Positions 11,274-22,136 of a stretch of DNA of 64,000 nt are shown piece by piece. The stretch comes from Gentiana macrophylla (Eukaryota > Streptophyta > Magnoliopsida > Gentianales > Gentianaceae). The position numbers and the translations under genes are program-made. The notes beneath the pieces were generated by a model. That model did not search any database, was not told the DNA's origin, and was given only the letters and a program-made list of their open reading frames with translations. The stretch spans positions 35,265,318 through 35,329,317 of the forward strand of contig CM047810.1 of NCBI GenBank assembly GCA_026214975.1, in the 5' to 3' direction. The stretch's first letter is position 1. Each line of letters opens with the position of its first letter.

Positions 11274-12724
11274 TGATTCTCAAGGCACCGAGCCAACCTT
11301 GATCTTATTTGTCTATTTTCACGTTGGTTATTTTGTATTGACATTTTTACTTATAAGGTTCATTGTAATTTTGATATTGCTACTATTTATTTTCGATGGA
11401 TCATGTAAGCCATAAAGGCGCGCTGCGTTTTCATTTCAACTGTGTTTCAACTTTCTGGATGTATTGTGTGCTCTCACTTTGCTTTATCTTCATTTTTGAT
11501 ATCTCTTTTCATGTTGGTATGACTCCCCGTTTTCCCCGAGATGGTTCCATGTTTGTCTAAGACGTGCAGGTATCTACATTGTCTGGTTACGCATTCTTGA
11601 TATCATTATGAAGGCTCCGGCCTGACCGACGATTCGAGTTTCGATTTAAATCAGCTAAGTCTTTTCCTTTTTCTTTCGTTTTGCACAACATGAGGACATG
11701 TTGATTTTTAAGTGTGGGGGAGGGGAATGTTTCGATATGTATCTACACATTTGCCTAATTCGTAATGTTTCTATGCAAATGAGCTAAAATTTTTGAAATT
11801 TTCCGACACTGTTGTTTTTGTTTTGTCCCGAGTAGGCGATTCGATTAAATGTATCATATATTTGGTAAGTTAGATGTTTCACCTGACACTATTTTTCACG
11901 AGCCATAGTGAATGATGAGCTAATTTATAAAGTTATACCCCTTTTGGATTAGTGGTTTTGATTTTCTCGTAAGTCATGTGCTTAGTGCTACGTATATATC
12001 GTGAGATTTATGATAGTTTGTATTTAGATCCGAAGATGATATACTTGTGAATATCTAAGGTTTGAATGTGATAAGTAACACGTAACTTATTGTCAAATGA
12101 AAAAGTTGAAAAGTAAAATATGAAGAATTATTGGGTGTGTCGAAAGCTAGTCGATGATTTGAGTGAGGTAGGGTATACCACGTATGTCCTATACCACTAT
12201 GATGACTAAAAGCTCACGACGATGAAGTCGCCTTATGATTGGAGTAAGGTAGGTATTATCTCGAAATGTCCTATTCTCGCTATGACAGACAGGCAAGAGC
12301 TCATTCTCGATGTGTGTTTTAAGTGAAAAGTTAAATCAACTGATAAAGTGTTATGAAATGTATATAAGACTAAGTTATCGTCTGCTTTATCCCCAGAGAA
12401 ACCGATGATATGTTGTAGGGATTATCCTCTCGAGTATGTCGAAAGGCCCTAGATATATTCGATCATTCTTTTCGGGATATATCACGCTTGTAGGTGCATC
12501 TTGTGAGTGTCCTTTATTACTAGTCTACAAGGGGTATTAGCTAGTTTTGCTTTGAGTTTCTCGAGTTTGGATATAGTGGAAGTTTATTATGGCTATGCAC
12601 ACGCACAAGGGTGAACTTCGATTTATTGGATATGTGTTATGCACGCTTAGATGCCTGTTCTTCTCTCGAGCCTAACTTTTGTTTTGTTTTGCTCGGGACG
12701 AGCAAAAGCTTAAGTGTGGGGAGT
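11274..12724 (+). other. Athila 3' non-coding region with two polypurine tracts
   Basis: There is no gene here. AAGTGTGGGGGAGGGGA at about 11709 is an internal polypurine tract, and AAGTGTGGGGAG at about 12711-12723 is the one abutting the 3' LTR. Both are preceded by 'GAGGACA' or 'GGGACGAGCAAAA'-type sequence. A partial tandem duplication of about 85 bp lies at 12153-12320 (GAGTGAGGTAGGG...ATGTCCTA...CTCACGACG). The same arrangement recurs in the non-autonomous element at 51730-52846, so it has been kept. Confidence 0.65.
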
Positions 12725-14305
12725 TGTTAAGGGTGAATTTATACGATTTATAACGCTATATTCTATGATATTTCTCCCGTATTTGTACTAAATTGCATAA
12801 GAAACGAGGGTTTAATGGATATATTGAGCAAATGAGATTTTTAATGAGTTAATCGCAAACTTGGTTAATTTCGGCGTTTTAATTGTGATTTTATGATTAT
12901 TTGAGCATTATTACATTTTGCGATTTTTTTATGTGTTATAGATACATGTTTGAGGCTCAAAAGATGATCAAAGGATTGGTTAAGTTCGAGCTAATTGATG
13001 ATAAAAGAGATAATGAAGAAGTGGGATAGAGATAGAAGAGATAAAGATCAATAAATCAAAATCGATCATATCAAATCAAGGCGTCTGCAATCTCCGTCCA
13101 AAGGACGGGCGTCGATGATGTAATTGAACGAGCGGCCCGTGATGTCATCTTTGATTCGTAAGTTTGACGCTGGAGTGGACGCCGATGGATGGGCGAGCGT
13201 CTGGTCATGACTCGCCCGATTCAAGTTTTATTGAAGAGTGGACGGGCGTTCAAGGTTTTCGCACGGGCGTCCGGTGGCCGACTTAGCGTAACCGACTTTG
13301 AAATCTATATATAGTCGGGTCGTTTTCTCCACAAAAGAGGATCATACACTCATTATTCAAAACCCTAAACCTAAAGGCGGCTTTAGGCTGCGTTTTCATC
13401 TTTTATTCCTATTTTTATGCTCTTAGTTTAGATTAAACACTAGTTACTTTTTATGCAATCGCTTCGCAAATTTGAGTTGCTGAGGATGTTCAAAGGCTAA
13501 AAGCTTCATCAAACGAGTATTGTGAAGCCGTCCAACAATTGTTGATTTCGTTTTCTTCGATTATACTGTGAGTTTTTAATAAAGGTTGTTTCTTATTCAT
13601 GCTTATTCAAGTTTAATTTGCTTTTATATCGGAAGATATGCATGTGTTGATTGTTTATTGTTGATGGAAGTCTTAATAAACCCTAGATCACCATGAATAA
13701 GAATAGTAATTCGAATCTATCATAACGGAAGTTAATAGGTCTGATTACTAGATTATAAACACAAAGTTTGCACCTTTGGTTAGAAAACGCGTTAATCTTA
13801 CATCGGAAGATAATAGATTGATAGATGAACTTTCTAAGGAATTAGGGTTCATGTTTAGGTAAGGTGAATCACAACTCAATAAAACTGCGCAATATAATCG
13901 AGATAGGAATCAATGCTTGTTGGATAGGTGGATCAATCCTCGCTTGCTCGTTATAAATTTGATTTAAATCCTTAAAAGCTTGAATTTTTCTAGTTAGTTT
14001 ACTTTTATCCGCACCTTAGATTAGTTAGTTTAAATTGGTTCGCAGCCCGTATCCTTCCGGCTTTAGATCATCTCTTCTTCGCCGGCTTTTACGTTTCGAT
14101 TAAGTTTAATTTACGATGATTCGCTTAGTTTTATCCGCTATTTAGCTCGATGAATCGTGACATAGGTTAGTTAGATAAAACTAGAAATCACAATCGCTTT
14201 AGTTCCCGTAAGATCGACCCGGCATTAGCCTCCATACTACGATCCTTATACTTGAGGTTAACCGGATTATTACTTGTTTATTTTGTGTTGATAAAATCCG
14301 TGACA
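12725..14305 (+). repeat. 3' LTR of the Athila element
   Basis: It starts TGTTAAGGGTGAATT after the polypurine tract and ends CCGTGACA (1581 bp). The cluster of GGACG..CGTCC motifs at 13085-13275 is followed by CCGACTTTG and TATA box TCTATATATAG at 13304-13314. The last 734 bp match 773-1504. Confidence 0.9.
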
Positions 14306-14985
14306 TGTAGAAAGGTGTTTCATCCTTTAAAATGGGTGACGGAGTATTGTTGACCAGGTCTGTGGCATGTGAGAGGCAATATCCCCAAAAGGAGATAGGG
14401 AGATTACCTTGGAACTTTAGGGCTCTAGCTACATTAAGAAGATGTTGATGTTTCCTCTCAACCACTCCATTTTGTTGTGGTGTCCCTACACAACTAGTTT
14501 GATGTACTATTCCTTGTTTGGCATAAAAATCTTTTAAGTCAAATTCTTTCCCATTATCAGACCTGATTATTTGAATTTTGTTTTGAAATTGAACAGAAAC
14601 ATAAGCATAAAAGCTTGGAATTAAACTTTGTACTTCTGCTTTTGATTTTAAAAGAAAAGTCCATGTAAATATGGAGAAATCATCTATTACAGTCAAGAAA
14701 TACCTATGGCCATAAATGGTTGATGTTTTATATGGACCCCAGATGTCCATATGGATCAATTCAAACAGACAAGTAGAAACAGACTATCTCAAAGGAAAAT
14801 ACATTCTCTTCTGCTTGGCCAAAGGGCAGACATGACAAACTCCTTTATTACAATGTGTATTATTGACCCCTTCAATGGGTAATTTTTTCCAAGACACCTC
14901 TAGACAAGTGCTTTAATCTAAAATGCCACAGCATATCAGTGGAGATAACCTCTGTTGCAACATTACAAGACTTATTACCAGATTT
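14306..14985 (-). pseudogene. Copia B integrase, interrupted by the Athila element
   Basis: Reading on the minus strand, the pre-integrase zinc-binding segment WHFRLKHLS lies near 14910, followed by a Cys-rich C..C remnant (VCHVCPLAKQK) near 14830. The integrase core starts HMDIWGPYKTSTI with its first Asp, continues through RSDNGKEFDL (second Asp) and GVVERKHQHLLN (Glu), and runs to KDETPF. There it stops abruptly at 14306, where the Athila 3' LTR begins. The core itself (14330-14759) is one open frame. The RT, RNase H and 3' LTR of copia B are left of the window. Confidence 0.9.
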
Positions 14986-16156
14986 TTATGGAGAGTAACC
15001 AGTGGTGAGGAGGTATAGGCCTTTTATCAGTCTAGCTGCACCAATCCTCTGTCCATTCCTCATGTCCTGAATAACACAAGAATCATTTTCAAACTTCACA
15101 GAGATACTATTGCTCTTAGTAAGACACCCTACTGAGATCAGGTTATAGGTGAATGTAGGTATACACAACACATTTTCCAGAATTAGATCTTCCTTTAGTT
15201 TCACAACTATGTGACTAACAACAGCCTCATTACCATTTGGTAAACCTACTTTTATGTCTCTAACAGGTTTATATTCACACATAAGTCTCAAAGAACACAC
15301 TATATGGTCACTTGCACCAGAATCTACTATCCAACAATTCGAGGAAACAGTAGATGTACCTGCACTATCATCAAGAGGACTGAAAGTAGCTGTTAAAGAA
15401 GTCGTCTGGTTGACCATAGGTGAGTTTGATGAAGCTCCAGTTATCTGGTTGGTCTGGATTAGCTTGAGTATCTCCTGATACTGTTCCTTGGTAAAACCTG
15501 CAGGTGCATTTGCTTGTGCCACTGGTTCCTTTTCATTCACTTGAGTCCCTAACTCTGTGCCATTTATACCTTCTACCAAATTCACCCTCCTTTTTGACTT
15601 AAAACCAAGGGGGAAGCCATGCTTCCTATAGCATGTCTCAGATGTATGTCCATGAAAACCACAATGTGTGCATTGTGCCTTCTTCATTTGGGACTGTGTA
15701 CTACCAGAAGTCTTTTTTCCTTTATTGTTGTTATAGCCTCCAAAAGTTTTTTCATTCTGATTTCCAAAAGATCTCTCATGCATCCTATTTGCAAATGCCA
15801 TAGGTGCACCATTATTGACCTTTGCATAGACAATTTGCCTCTCTAACTTGATTGCCATACCAAAAACAGCTTTGATTTGAGGCATGGGCGTCATAATCAT
15901 GACCTGATTGCTAACTTGAGAGTATTCTTCATTCAACCCCTTCAGGGATCGTATGACTAGCTCAGTCTCAAAATAATCTGTGAAGAACTTGACGATAGCT
16001 TTACAATTACAACCGGGTGGACAGGAACACTTAGGAGCAGGCCTCAATATGCATATCTCATCCCATATCACTTTCACTTTGGTAAAATACTCTGTTACCG
16101 ACGAGTCTCCTTGCTTCACGTTGTTCAATTCTTCGAGTAGATCTAACAGACGATAG
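14986..16156 (-). pseudogene. Copia B gag C-terminal part, zinc knuckle and protease
   Basis: A 380-residue open frame, unusually long for this window. It starts in gag (NNVKQGDSSVTEYFTKVKVI, the conserved copia gag helix region) and carries a Cys-rich CSCPPGCNC insert typical of one copia group. A CCHC zinc knuckle CTHCGFHGHTSETC is near residues 155-170. The aspartic protease site WIVDSGASDH (near residue 270) is intact. It ends with the conserved RIGAARLIKGLYLL before the pre-integrase segment. Its gag N-terminus lies at 17965-18312, separated by a solo LTR. Confidence 0.85.
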
Positions 16157-16161
16157 GAATC

Positions 16162-17959
16162 TGTTAGGAAATCACTAGTTTAACGCAAATTTAAAATTTG
16201 ATTTCCTTTTCTAGATCGTTCTTCGTTTAATGCAATAAACACGTTAAGTAGTTTGACGGTTATACCTTAGATGATCTATAAGATCGTCGCTTTGACCGCC
16301 AACGGAGAGTAGTTCAATGCGCAAGCCGTCCACGCGTCCGGCCTCTATCGCTAATCCACACGAACCCCTCGCCGAAATCCTCCTTGGATTGCTATCGGAA
16401 AAACTCCGGCTGCTAGACCGGACCTTTTCTTCCCTCACAAACTCACTATGGAAGGCTCTCTATTTTACACAAGAATTATGAACTCTTGCAATTGTGATGT
16501 ACAAAAGAGCTTGACACCCACCTCCTATATATAGTGGTTGGGGCGCCCATATATGGTGTGGAGGAGAAGAAAACCTTTTCCAATAAAATAAGGAAAATCA
16601 ATTAGATTGATTTATCTCTTTAATTATAATTTATTTTGCCAATATCTTATATTGATTATAATTATCTTATTACCATAAATCTATTTTTCAAAATCAATTA
16701 ATATCTTATATTAATATTATGGAAATCTCATTAATTAAAGTGCACAATCCAAGTGTATCTTATACACTTAAAAGTGGCGCCCCATATCCCAAAAGATTGA
16801 CTTCCGGAATATTCTTTAATTAACATAATTTGTATATATAATTAATATCTTGTATTTTATTTATTCATAATAATTAAATACCACCATATTAATTTACCAC
16901 TATAACCTTTATAGTCTAGAGATAAACTTTCCTTATTTGGTTATCAACTATAACCGCATTTTAATCTGACTCGATGTTCATATGTGTGTGACCCGATAGA
17001 CTTCCGAATATGTTGGCCGTAGACACAAAGTGCAATTTACTAAAATGCCCTTCATGACTAACGATCACGGATAGCGTCTAGCAACAACACAATCGTGACT
17101 CCCAATCATCGGAAGAGTCAAAAGCAATGACTACTACCTTTCATGTGAAGCGATTATCGCGTGTAACTTACAATCCTATCATTTGCCAACAATATCCATA
17201 CGATCGTATCTCAAGTGTTAATACATTAACGATCGTATCTTATAATCTGGATATCATGCTCTCTCGAATAACACATTTACTCCCACTTTGCAAAGATTCT
17301 CGAGAGCTAGACATTCCTTATAAGAAGGCCATTTCGGATATTCGATCCCAATCATAGGATACGCGATTCCCGGACGACCAATCATGTATACTCCGCGATG
17401 CTTCAATGTCATACCCAATCACTACCGCATGATCGCCCGTGGTTAGGAGAAATCTCAATAGTGTCAAAGCATGACAATCCACACCGTGATGCCATGAAGA
17501 CTCCGGTCAAAAGGATAATTACACAACCGCCACATAGTGTGACACTTAATGTAAGTGGGTCAGTCTAACGTAACGTACAGTCCAAGTGTCTCTACACTTC
17601 GATAGACGAGATCTATCCCTACCTTCTAAAAGATAGAAGACATCCAATACGTGCTAGTCTGATTATACTATCAATGTCCCATTTGATAATACATAAGACT
17701 AGAGACATTTAAGTACCAACCTTGTTATAGTGATTAGAGATCTCATCAACCATAATCACTATCATGGTTTCTCTATCACGATTGATACTAGGGGCGTTAC
17801 TATATATATACAACAAATAATATGAAGATAAACAATATATAATAACATAAGTGCTTTTATTAATCATAATAAAGTTATTACATGAACTAAATAGATCAGA
17901 AATGACCCGACCGGTCGGATCCGGTCCAACCCGATTGGGTTTAGGACACCTTTCCAACA
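16162..17959 (-). repeat. Solo copia LTR with TSD GAATC
   Basis: A 1798-bp unit starts TGTTAGGAAATC and ends TTTCCAACA on the plus strand. GAATC lies directly on both sides (16157-16161 and 17960-17964). It splits the gag of copia B. Orientation is minus: the minus-strand start TGTTGGAAAGGTGTCC is the usual copia LTR start, and a TATA-like CTATATATAG falls on that strand near 16535. No internal coding region remains. A diverged relative lies at 55306-56130. Confidence 0.85.
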
Positions 17960-17964
17960 GAATC

Positions 17965-18312
17965 GACATTCGAGAATCGATCCTTCAGATCCTCCCAAAC
18001 CTCTTGAGCGGTGTTAATCCAGAGAATGCTCCGAGCAATTGTTTTGTGTACGGAATTGAAGATCCACGAAGTGGCCATGATGTTGCACTGATTCCAAGCA
18101 TTGAAGTTTCGCTCTTCGCCCGTCCGACCTCGGTATAGTTCCATCAATGAATCCTACCTTGTTTTTGGTGATTAGTGCCATCCGCATCGATCTGCTCTAT
18201 GCGTGATAGTCATTTCCCTCCAGAACGGGATGAACTAGGGTTTGCACAGTATTTTCGTTAGGATGAATGTAAAAGGGGCTCGAAATCAGAATAGCTTCCA
18301 AATTTGCCATTA
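17965..18312 (-). pseudogene. Copia B gag N-terminus
   Basis: The minus-strand ATG at 18312 begins MANLEAILISSPFYIHPNE, the common copia gag start. A TAG stop replaces a Trp codon after GNDYHA (about 18203), and a frameshift follows. The block NAWNQCNIMATSWIFNSV (about 18090) and a WEDLKDRFS motif lead to the solo LTR boundary. Gag would form the particle shell. Confidence 0.8.
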
Positions 18313-18347
18313 AAACACCTTTGCGAACAACAAAAACGAGCGGATTA

Positions 18348-18361
18348 GTGCTCTAATACCA
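18348..18361 (-). other. Copia B primer binding site
   Basis: The minus strand reads TGGTATTAGAGCAC directly after the LTR end CTTCA. It matches the Met-initiator-type primer site TGGTATCAGAGC with one change. Confidence 0.75.
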
Positions 18362-18626
18362 TGAAGAAATGCGGAAAACGTAAAGGTGCGATGAAAAGCT
18401 AGGGTTTCTTTTGGGGAAAACGGGGAAGGAAACCAAAAGAGTTTCCCTTCTTTTTTAATTGAGAAGTCACAGTTTTTTTTTACAATGAAATAGGACTTAT
18501 ATACTGTCCAAAGTCAACGAAATAATAAAAAAACAACAAATAACAACGGGCGCATAGCAAGGCGTCATAATTTATCCAAAACGACGCCGCCTGGACTAAA
18601 CAGACTAATAAAACAAGGGTTGGACA
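18362..18626 (-). repeat. Copia B 5' LTR
   Basis: On the minus strand this runs from about TGTCCAACCC (18626) to CATTTCTTCA (18362), about 265 bp. The outer limit could lie up to 12 bp further right (18638), because the next LTR starts at 18639 and the partner LTR is not in the window. Confidence 0.6.
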
Positions 18627-18764
18627 GATGATCCAACCTGTTGGAACTTTAATGGTTATTTAGCTCAAACCGGGTCTAAGTGTAAGTGGCGAATAGTCCA
18701 CTTGAGGCTCGATTTTGAATGACTTGTGGAATTAATTTCGGGAGCTAAAACTATTATTGGAAAC

Positions 18765-19824
18765 TATTAGAGATGAATGACATAATAGATAAAGAATGGA
18801 ATGCAAATCAAATATAAAGATGATATCAAGTGAAAGATAGGATATAGTTTGGTTGAAATAAATATTTAAGTGATTTTATTTATCTTTAGGTATATTTATT
18901 CAAATCTAGTTTGTTATCTCATTTATCTCCTATATAAAGGAGAGTACTGTGTACTATTTTTATCAATTCAATAAAAACACTTTCAGAGTCTTCCGTCTAC
19001 GTATTCTGATTTTCTTCATGGTATCAGAGTAGGGGCGAGGGTTCGGTGCCATAACGGCAAACCCTCGCCCGGTCCTTTCGCCATTAAAAAAATTTGTCCC
19101 AGAAAAAAGGAAAGAATCAAGATTCAGCAGATCCTTCTTTGTTTTTTTTTTCCGATTGCCTAGAAAGTATTTGCTTTATCAAAAAAAAAAAAATCTCAAA
19201 TAAATATCTATTCCTTAGTTTGAGTGTTCACGTTTCCAATATGCAGGTGCAATTAAATAAAAGGAAAAAAAAATTGAAGATCTATGACAACATCAATGAA
19301 GACGGTGCTACAACGAAGACAGAGCCGGTGCTACGGTACTACAATGAAGAAAGATCTCTCCATCAGATGGTGTAAATAGTAACGCAAGTTTGCAGTCATC
19401 AGAGAAAATTGAAAAGAATTTTCAAAAAAAAAGAAGAGCCACAGGTTAAAAGCCAGGAGCCAAAGGCCAAAAGAGCCAAGAGCTACAAGCTGTGGGTGTC
19501 GAAAAGCCGCATCATCTTCTTTGTTGATAGACAAACATTGCCTCCAAACCCGGCAACGTTTGCGGGAGGGTATTAGAGATGAATGACATAATAGATAAAG
19601 AATGGAATGCAAATCAAATATAAAGATGATATCAAGTGAAAGATAGGATATAGTTTGGTTGAAATAAATATTTAAGTGATATTATGTATCTTTAGGTTTA
19701 TTTATTCAAATCTAGTTTGTTATCTCATTTATCTCCTATATAAAGGAGAATACTGTGTACTATTTTTATCAATTCAATAAAAATACTTTCAGAGTCTTCC
19801 GTCTGCGTATTCTGGTTTTCTTTA
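18765..19824 (+). mobile_element. TRIM element, plus orientation
   Basis: A terminal-repeat retrotransposon in miniature, with no coding capacity. Two direct 254-bp LTRs (18765-19018 and 19571-19824) start TATTAGAGATG and end TTTTCTTCA or TTTTCTTTA. Each carries CTCCTATATAAAGGAG as TATA region. Primer site TGGTATCAGAG begins at 19019, and the polypurine tract GCGGGAGGG ends at 19570. The interior is 552 bp. Its left flank carries GAAAC, but the matching GAAAC lies beyond the neighbouring inverted element at 21311-21315. Movement would need proteins from a copia element. Confidence 0.85.
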
Positions 19825-21310
19825 TGCTCAAAAAATAATAAAAGACTGAAATTGATGTTTTTGATTGATGAATGAATTGATACAGAAGTGCTCCTTTATA
19901 TAGGAGAGAAATCATAATACAGATAATAGTACTATTATTTATTTGAATACTAAAGATAAATACTATAAATTAAATTGAATATAACAATTTTATCTCGTCT
20001 TTTGACTTCATCTGTTTATCTCTTGTGCTTTATCTTCTAATACCCTCCCTCAAACGAGGCCGGGTTTGGAGGCTGAGTTTGCCGTGACATAATTTGGAGG
20101 GCATCTCCACTCCGGTAGGTCTTCCGGAGTCCATTAGCTGTTGTGTTTTGGAGGGCATCTCCACTCCGGTAGTTCTTCCGGAGTCCATTAGTTGTTGTGT
20201 TTGGAGGGCATCTCCACTCCGGTTGTTTTTCCAAAGTCCATAGGTTTGATTTTTGGAGGGCATCTCCACTCCGGTTGTTTCCGAAGTCCTTAGTTGTGAT
20301 TTTTGGAGGACATCTCCACTCCGGTGCATGTCTTTTTGGCTCTCCCGGAGTCCATTAGTCTGTGTGTTTGGAGGGCATCTCCACTCCGACGGTTTTTCCG
20401 AATCCATAGTTGTGACTTTCTTCTCTTTTTTTTCTTTTTTTATTTTGGTGACGACATCGGCCATGCATCTTGTTTTTTCGATCACACCTGAAAATAGAAA
20501 TAAAATGGACGACCAAAGAAAATGTTGATGCACTACTGATCTGCACTTTTTCGTCCCATATGACAAATATAAAATATATGTAGAAGATGTCAAAAAAAAT
20601 GCTATATATCGAATTATTTATTTATTCATTAAGACATAAAATAATTCAACTTAATTAAATTGAATAGAAAATTACGGACTCTTAAAATCTATAATCAACA
20701 TAAAAAAATAAAAATAAATAAAGACTGAGTTTATGGTGATGAAGACGTTGAAGGCATGGGAATTTTTTTATTTGTGTGGATGGATTTTGTTGGGCAGTGG
20801 ATCAACTTTCCGGATGCAATGAATGACAAACTTAGAAATTTTTTTTTGTTATTTTTTATTTTTATTTTTTTGAAGGAGATGAAGATCGATCGGGGGAAAA
20901 CTGTTGGGAATGGGTACTGTAAAGGGCATTGCAATGTATATACTGATGGAAGAAAAATGCATAGATGGGGATTTTTTTTTTTCATAGCGGAAGAAGGATC
21001 GGGCGAGGGTTCACCAATGTTAAGGTGGTCGAACCCCCGCCCTGTCTCTGATACCATAAAGAAAACCAGAATACGCAGACGAAAGACTCTGAAAGTGTTT
21101 TTATTGAATTGATAAAAATAGTACACAGTACTCTCCTTTATATAGGAGATAAATGAGATAACAAACTAGATTTGAATAAATAAACCTAAAGATAAATAAT
21201 ATCACTTAAATATTTATTTCAACCAAACTATATCCTATCTTTCATTTGATATCATCTTTATATTTGATTTGCATTCCATTCTTTATCTATTATGTCATTC
21301 ATCTCTAATA
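19825..21310 (-). mobile_element. TRIM element, minus orientation, chimeric LTRs
   Basis: On the minus strand the 5' LTR (21310 to 21057, 254 bp) is nearly identical to the LTRs of the adjacent TRIM. Primer site TGGTATCAGAG follows, then a 1.0-kb interior, polypurine tract GAGGGAGGG and a diverged 218-bp 3' LTR (20042 to 19825). That LTR keeps TATTAGA, CTCCTATATAAAGGAG and TATCAATTCA but is otherwise different. Its end abuts the end of the plus-oriented TRIM with no bases between. TSD GAAAC at 21311-21315 matches 18760-18764. Confidence 0.8.
20092..20430 (-). repeat. ~53-bp minisatellite in the TRIM interior
   Basis: Six copies of a unit containing TTGGAGGGCATCTCCACTCC, with starts of the GCATCT core at 20101, 20155, 20208, 20260, 20310 and 20375 (steps 54, 53, 52, 50, 65). 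The minus strand stays open through the array, reading alternately as VEMPSK, WRCPP and SGDALQ because the period is not a multiple of three. I do not regard it as a real gene. Confidence 0.8.
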
Positions 21311-21478
21311 GAAACTACTAAGATAGTAGTTGATGTTAGGCTTTTGAATCACTCGATTCCGATATCGGGTGAATTATAAATTAATGCCTAAAGGTAGAGT
21401 AATTTATGTGGGTCTTGTAATGGAAGTGTGTTCCATTTGTCCCACATAGGTAATGAAACTAAAGTTGCTCACTATATA

Positions 21479-22017
21479 TGTCAGTAAAGTGACTTAAACT
21501 CTACATCTGGTGGAACCAATCAAGACTCACCAATTTGTGTGATGGACAAATTTGAAGTGTATTCAATTGCACATCGGAGGGTGGAGTCTCATCGAGCTTC
21601 AAGGGGTAGCTTCAAGGTAACTATCGCCAGGTGATAGGCTCACGAGCATCTTGAATACAAAGCAGGTCCCACATCCGATAATTACATTATGTGACAAATA
21701 TACAAAGTCATTAAAAGGAGGACACGTGTAGGGGTATTTATGGTGCATCGCATAAAAGATTCCTTTGCGGCTGGGTTTTGGGATTTGTACTTATAAATAC
21801 AGATTGTTGTTACATTGTTTTCTCGTGTTGAAATCAGAAATTTCAAAGGCATAATAAAATATCTCTTTTACGCCCGTGGTTTTTTTACCTCTCCTATTGA
21901 GGGTTTTCCACGTTAAATCTGTGTTCTTCTTGTTTCGCTTTCTCCTTTGATTGTTTATGTTTGATTGCTTCGCTACTGCTTTCTTGCATCCGAAGTTATC
22001 TCCATCGCTTTATAACA
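21479..22017 (+). repeat. 5' LTR of copia C
   Basis: TATA-like TACTTATAAATACAG lies near 21791-21805. CATAATAAAATATC downstream may serve polyadenylation. It aligns along its length with 29568-30108. Confidence 0.9.
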
Positions 22018-22136
22018 AGTGGTATCGAGCAACAGTTTACGGAGAAACAATCAGATGCGATCAACTTCATCTTCACCAAGACCTTCGACAAGGTGCTAGG
22101 ATCTCGTGATAAAGTTGTGATCTCTAGCAAGAAAAG

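Larger units (their letters stand above)
773..14305 (+). mobile_element. Athila-type Ty3/gypsy retrotransposon
   Basis: Order in the window: truncated 5' LTR, primer site, leader, gag, protease, reverse transcriptase/RNase H, integrase, duplicated spacer motif, second ORF, long 3' non-coding region, polypurine tract and a 1581-bp 3' LTR. The tRNA-Asp-like primer site, the pol order and an extra ORF between pol and the 3' LTR fit the Athila lineage. The 5' LTR lacks its first 847 bp because copia A is inserted there. The 3' LTR ends TGACA at 14305 inside a copia integrase (copia B), with TSD TGTAG expected from 14306-14310. The two LTR copies look nearly identical over 730 bp apart from short indels, which suggests a young insertion, yet the coding frames are heavily broken. 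Confidence 0.9.
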
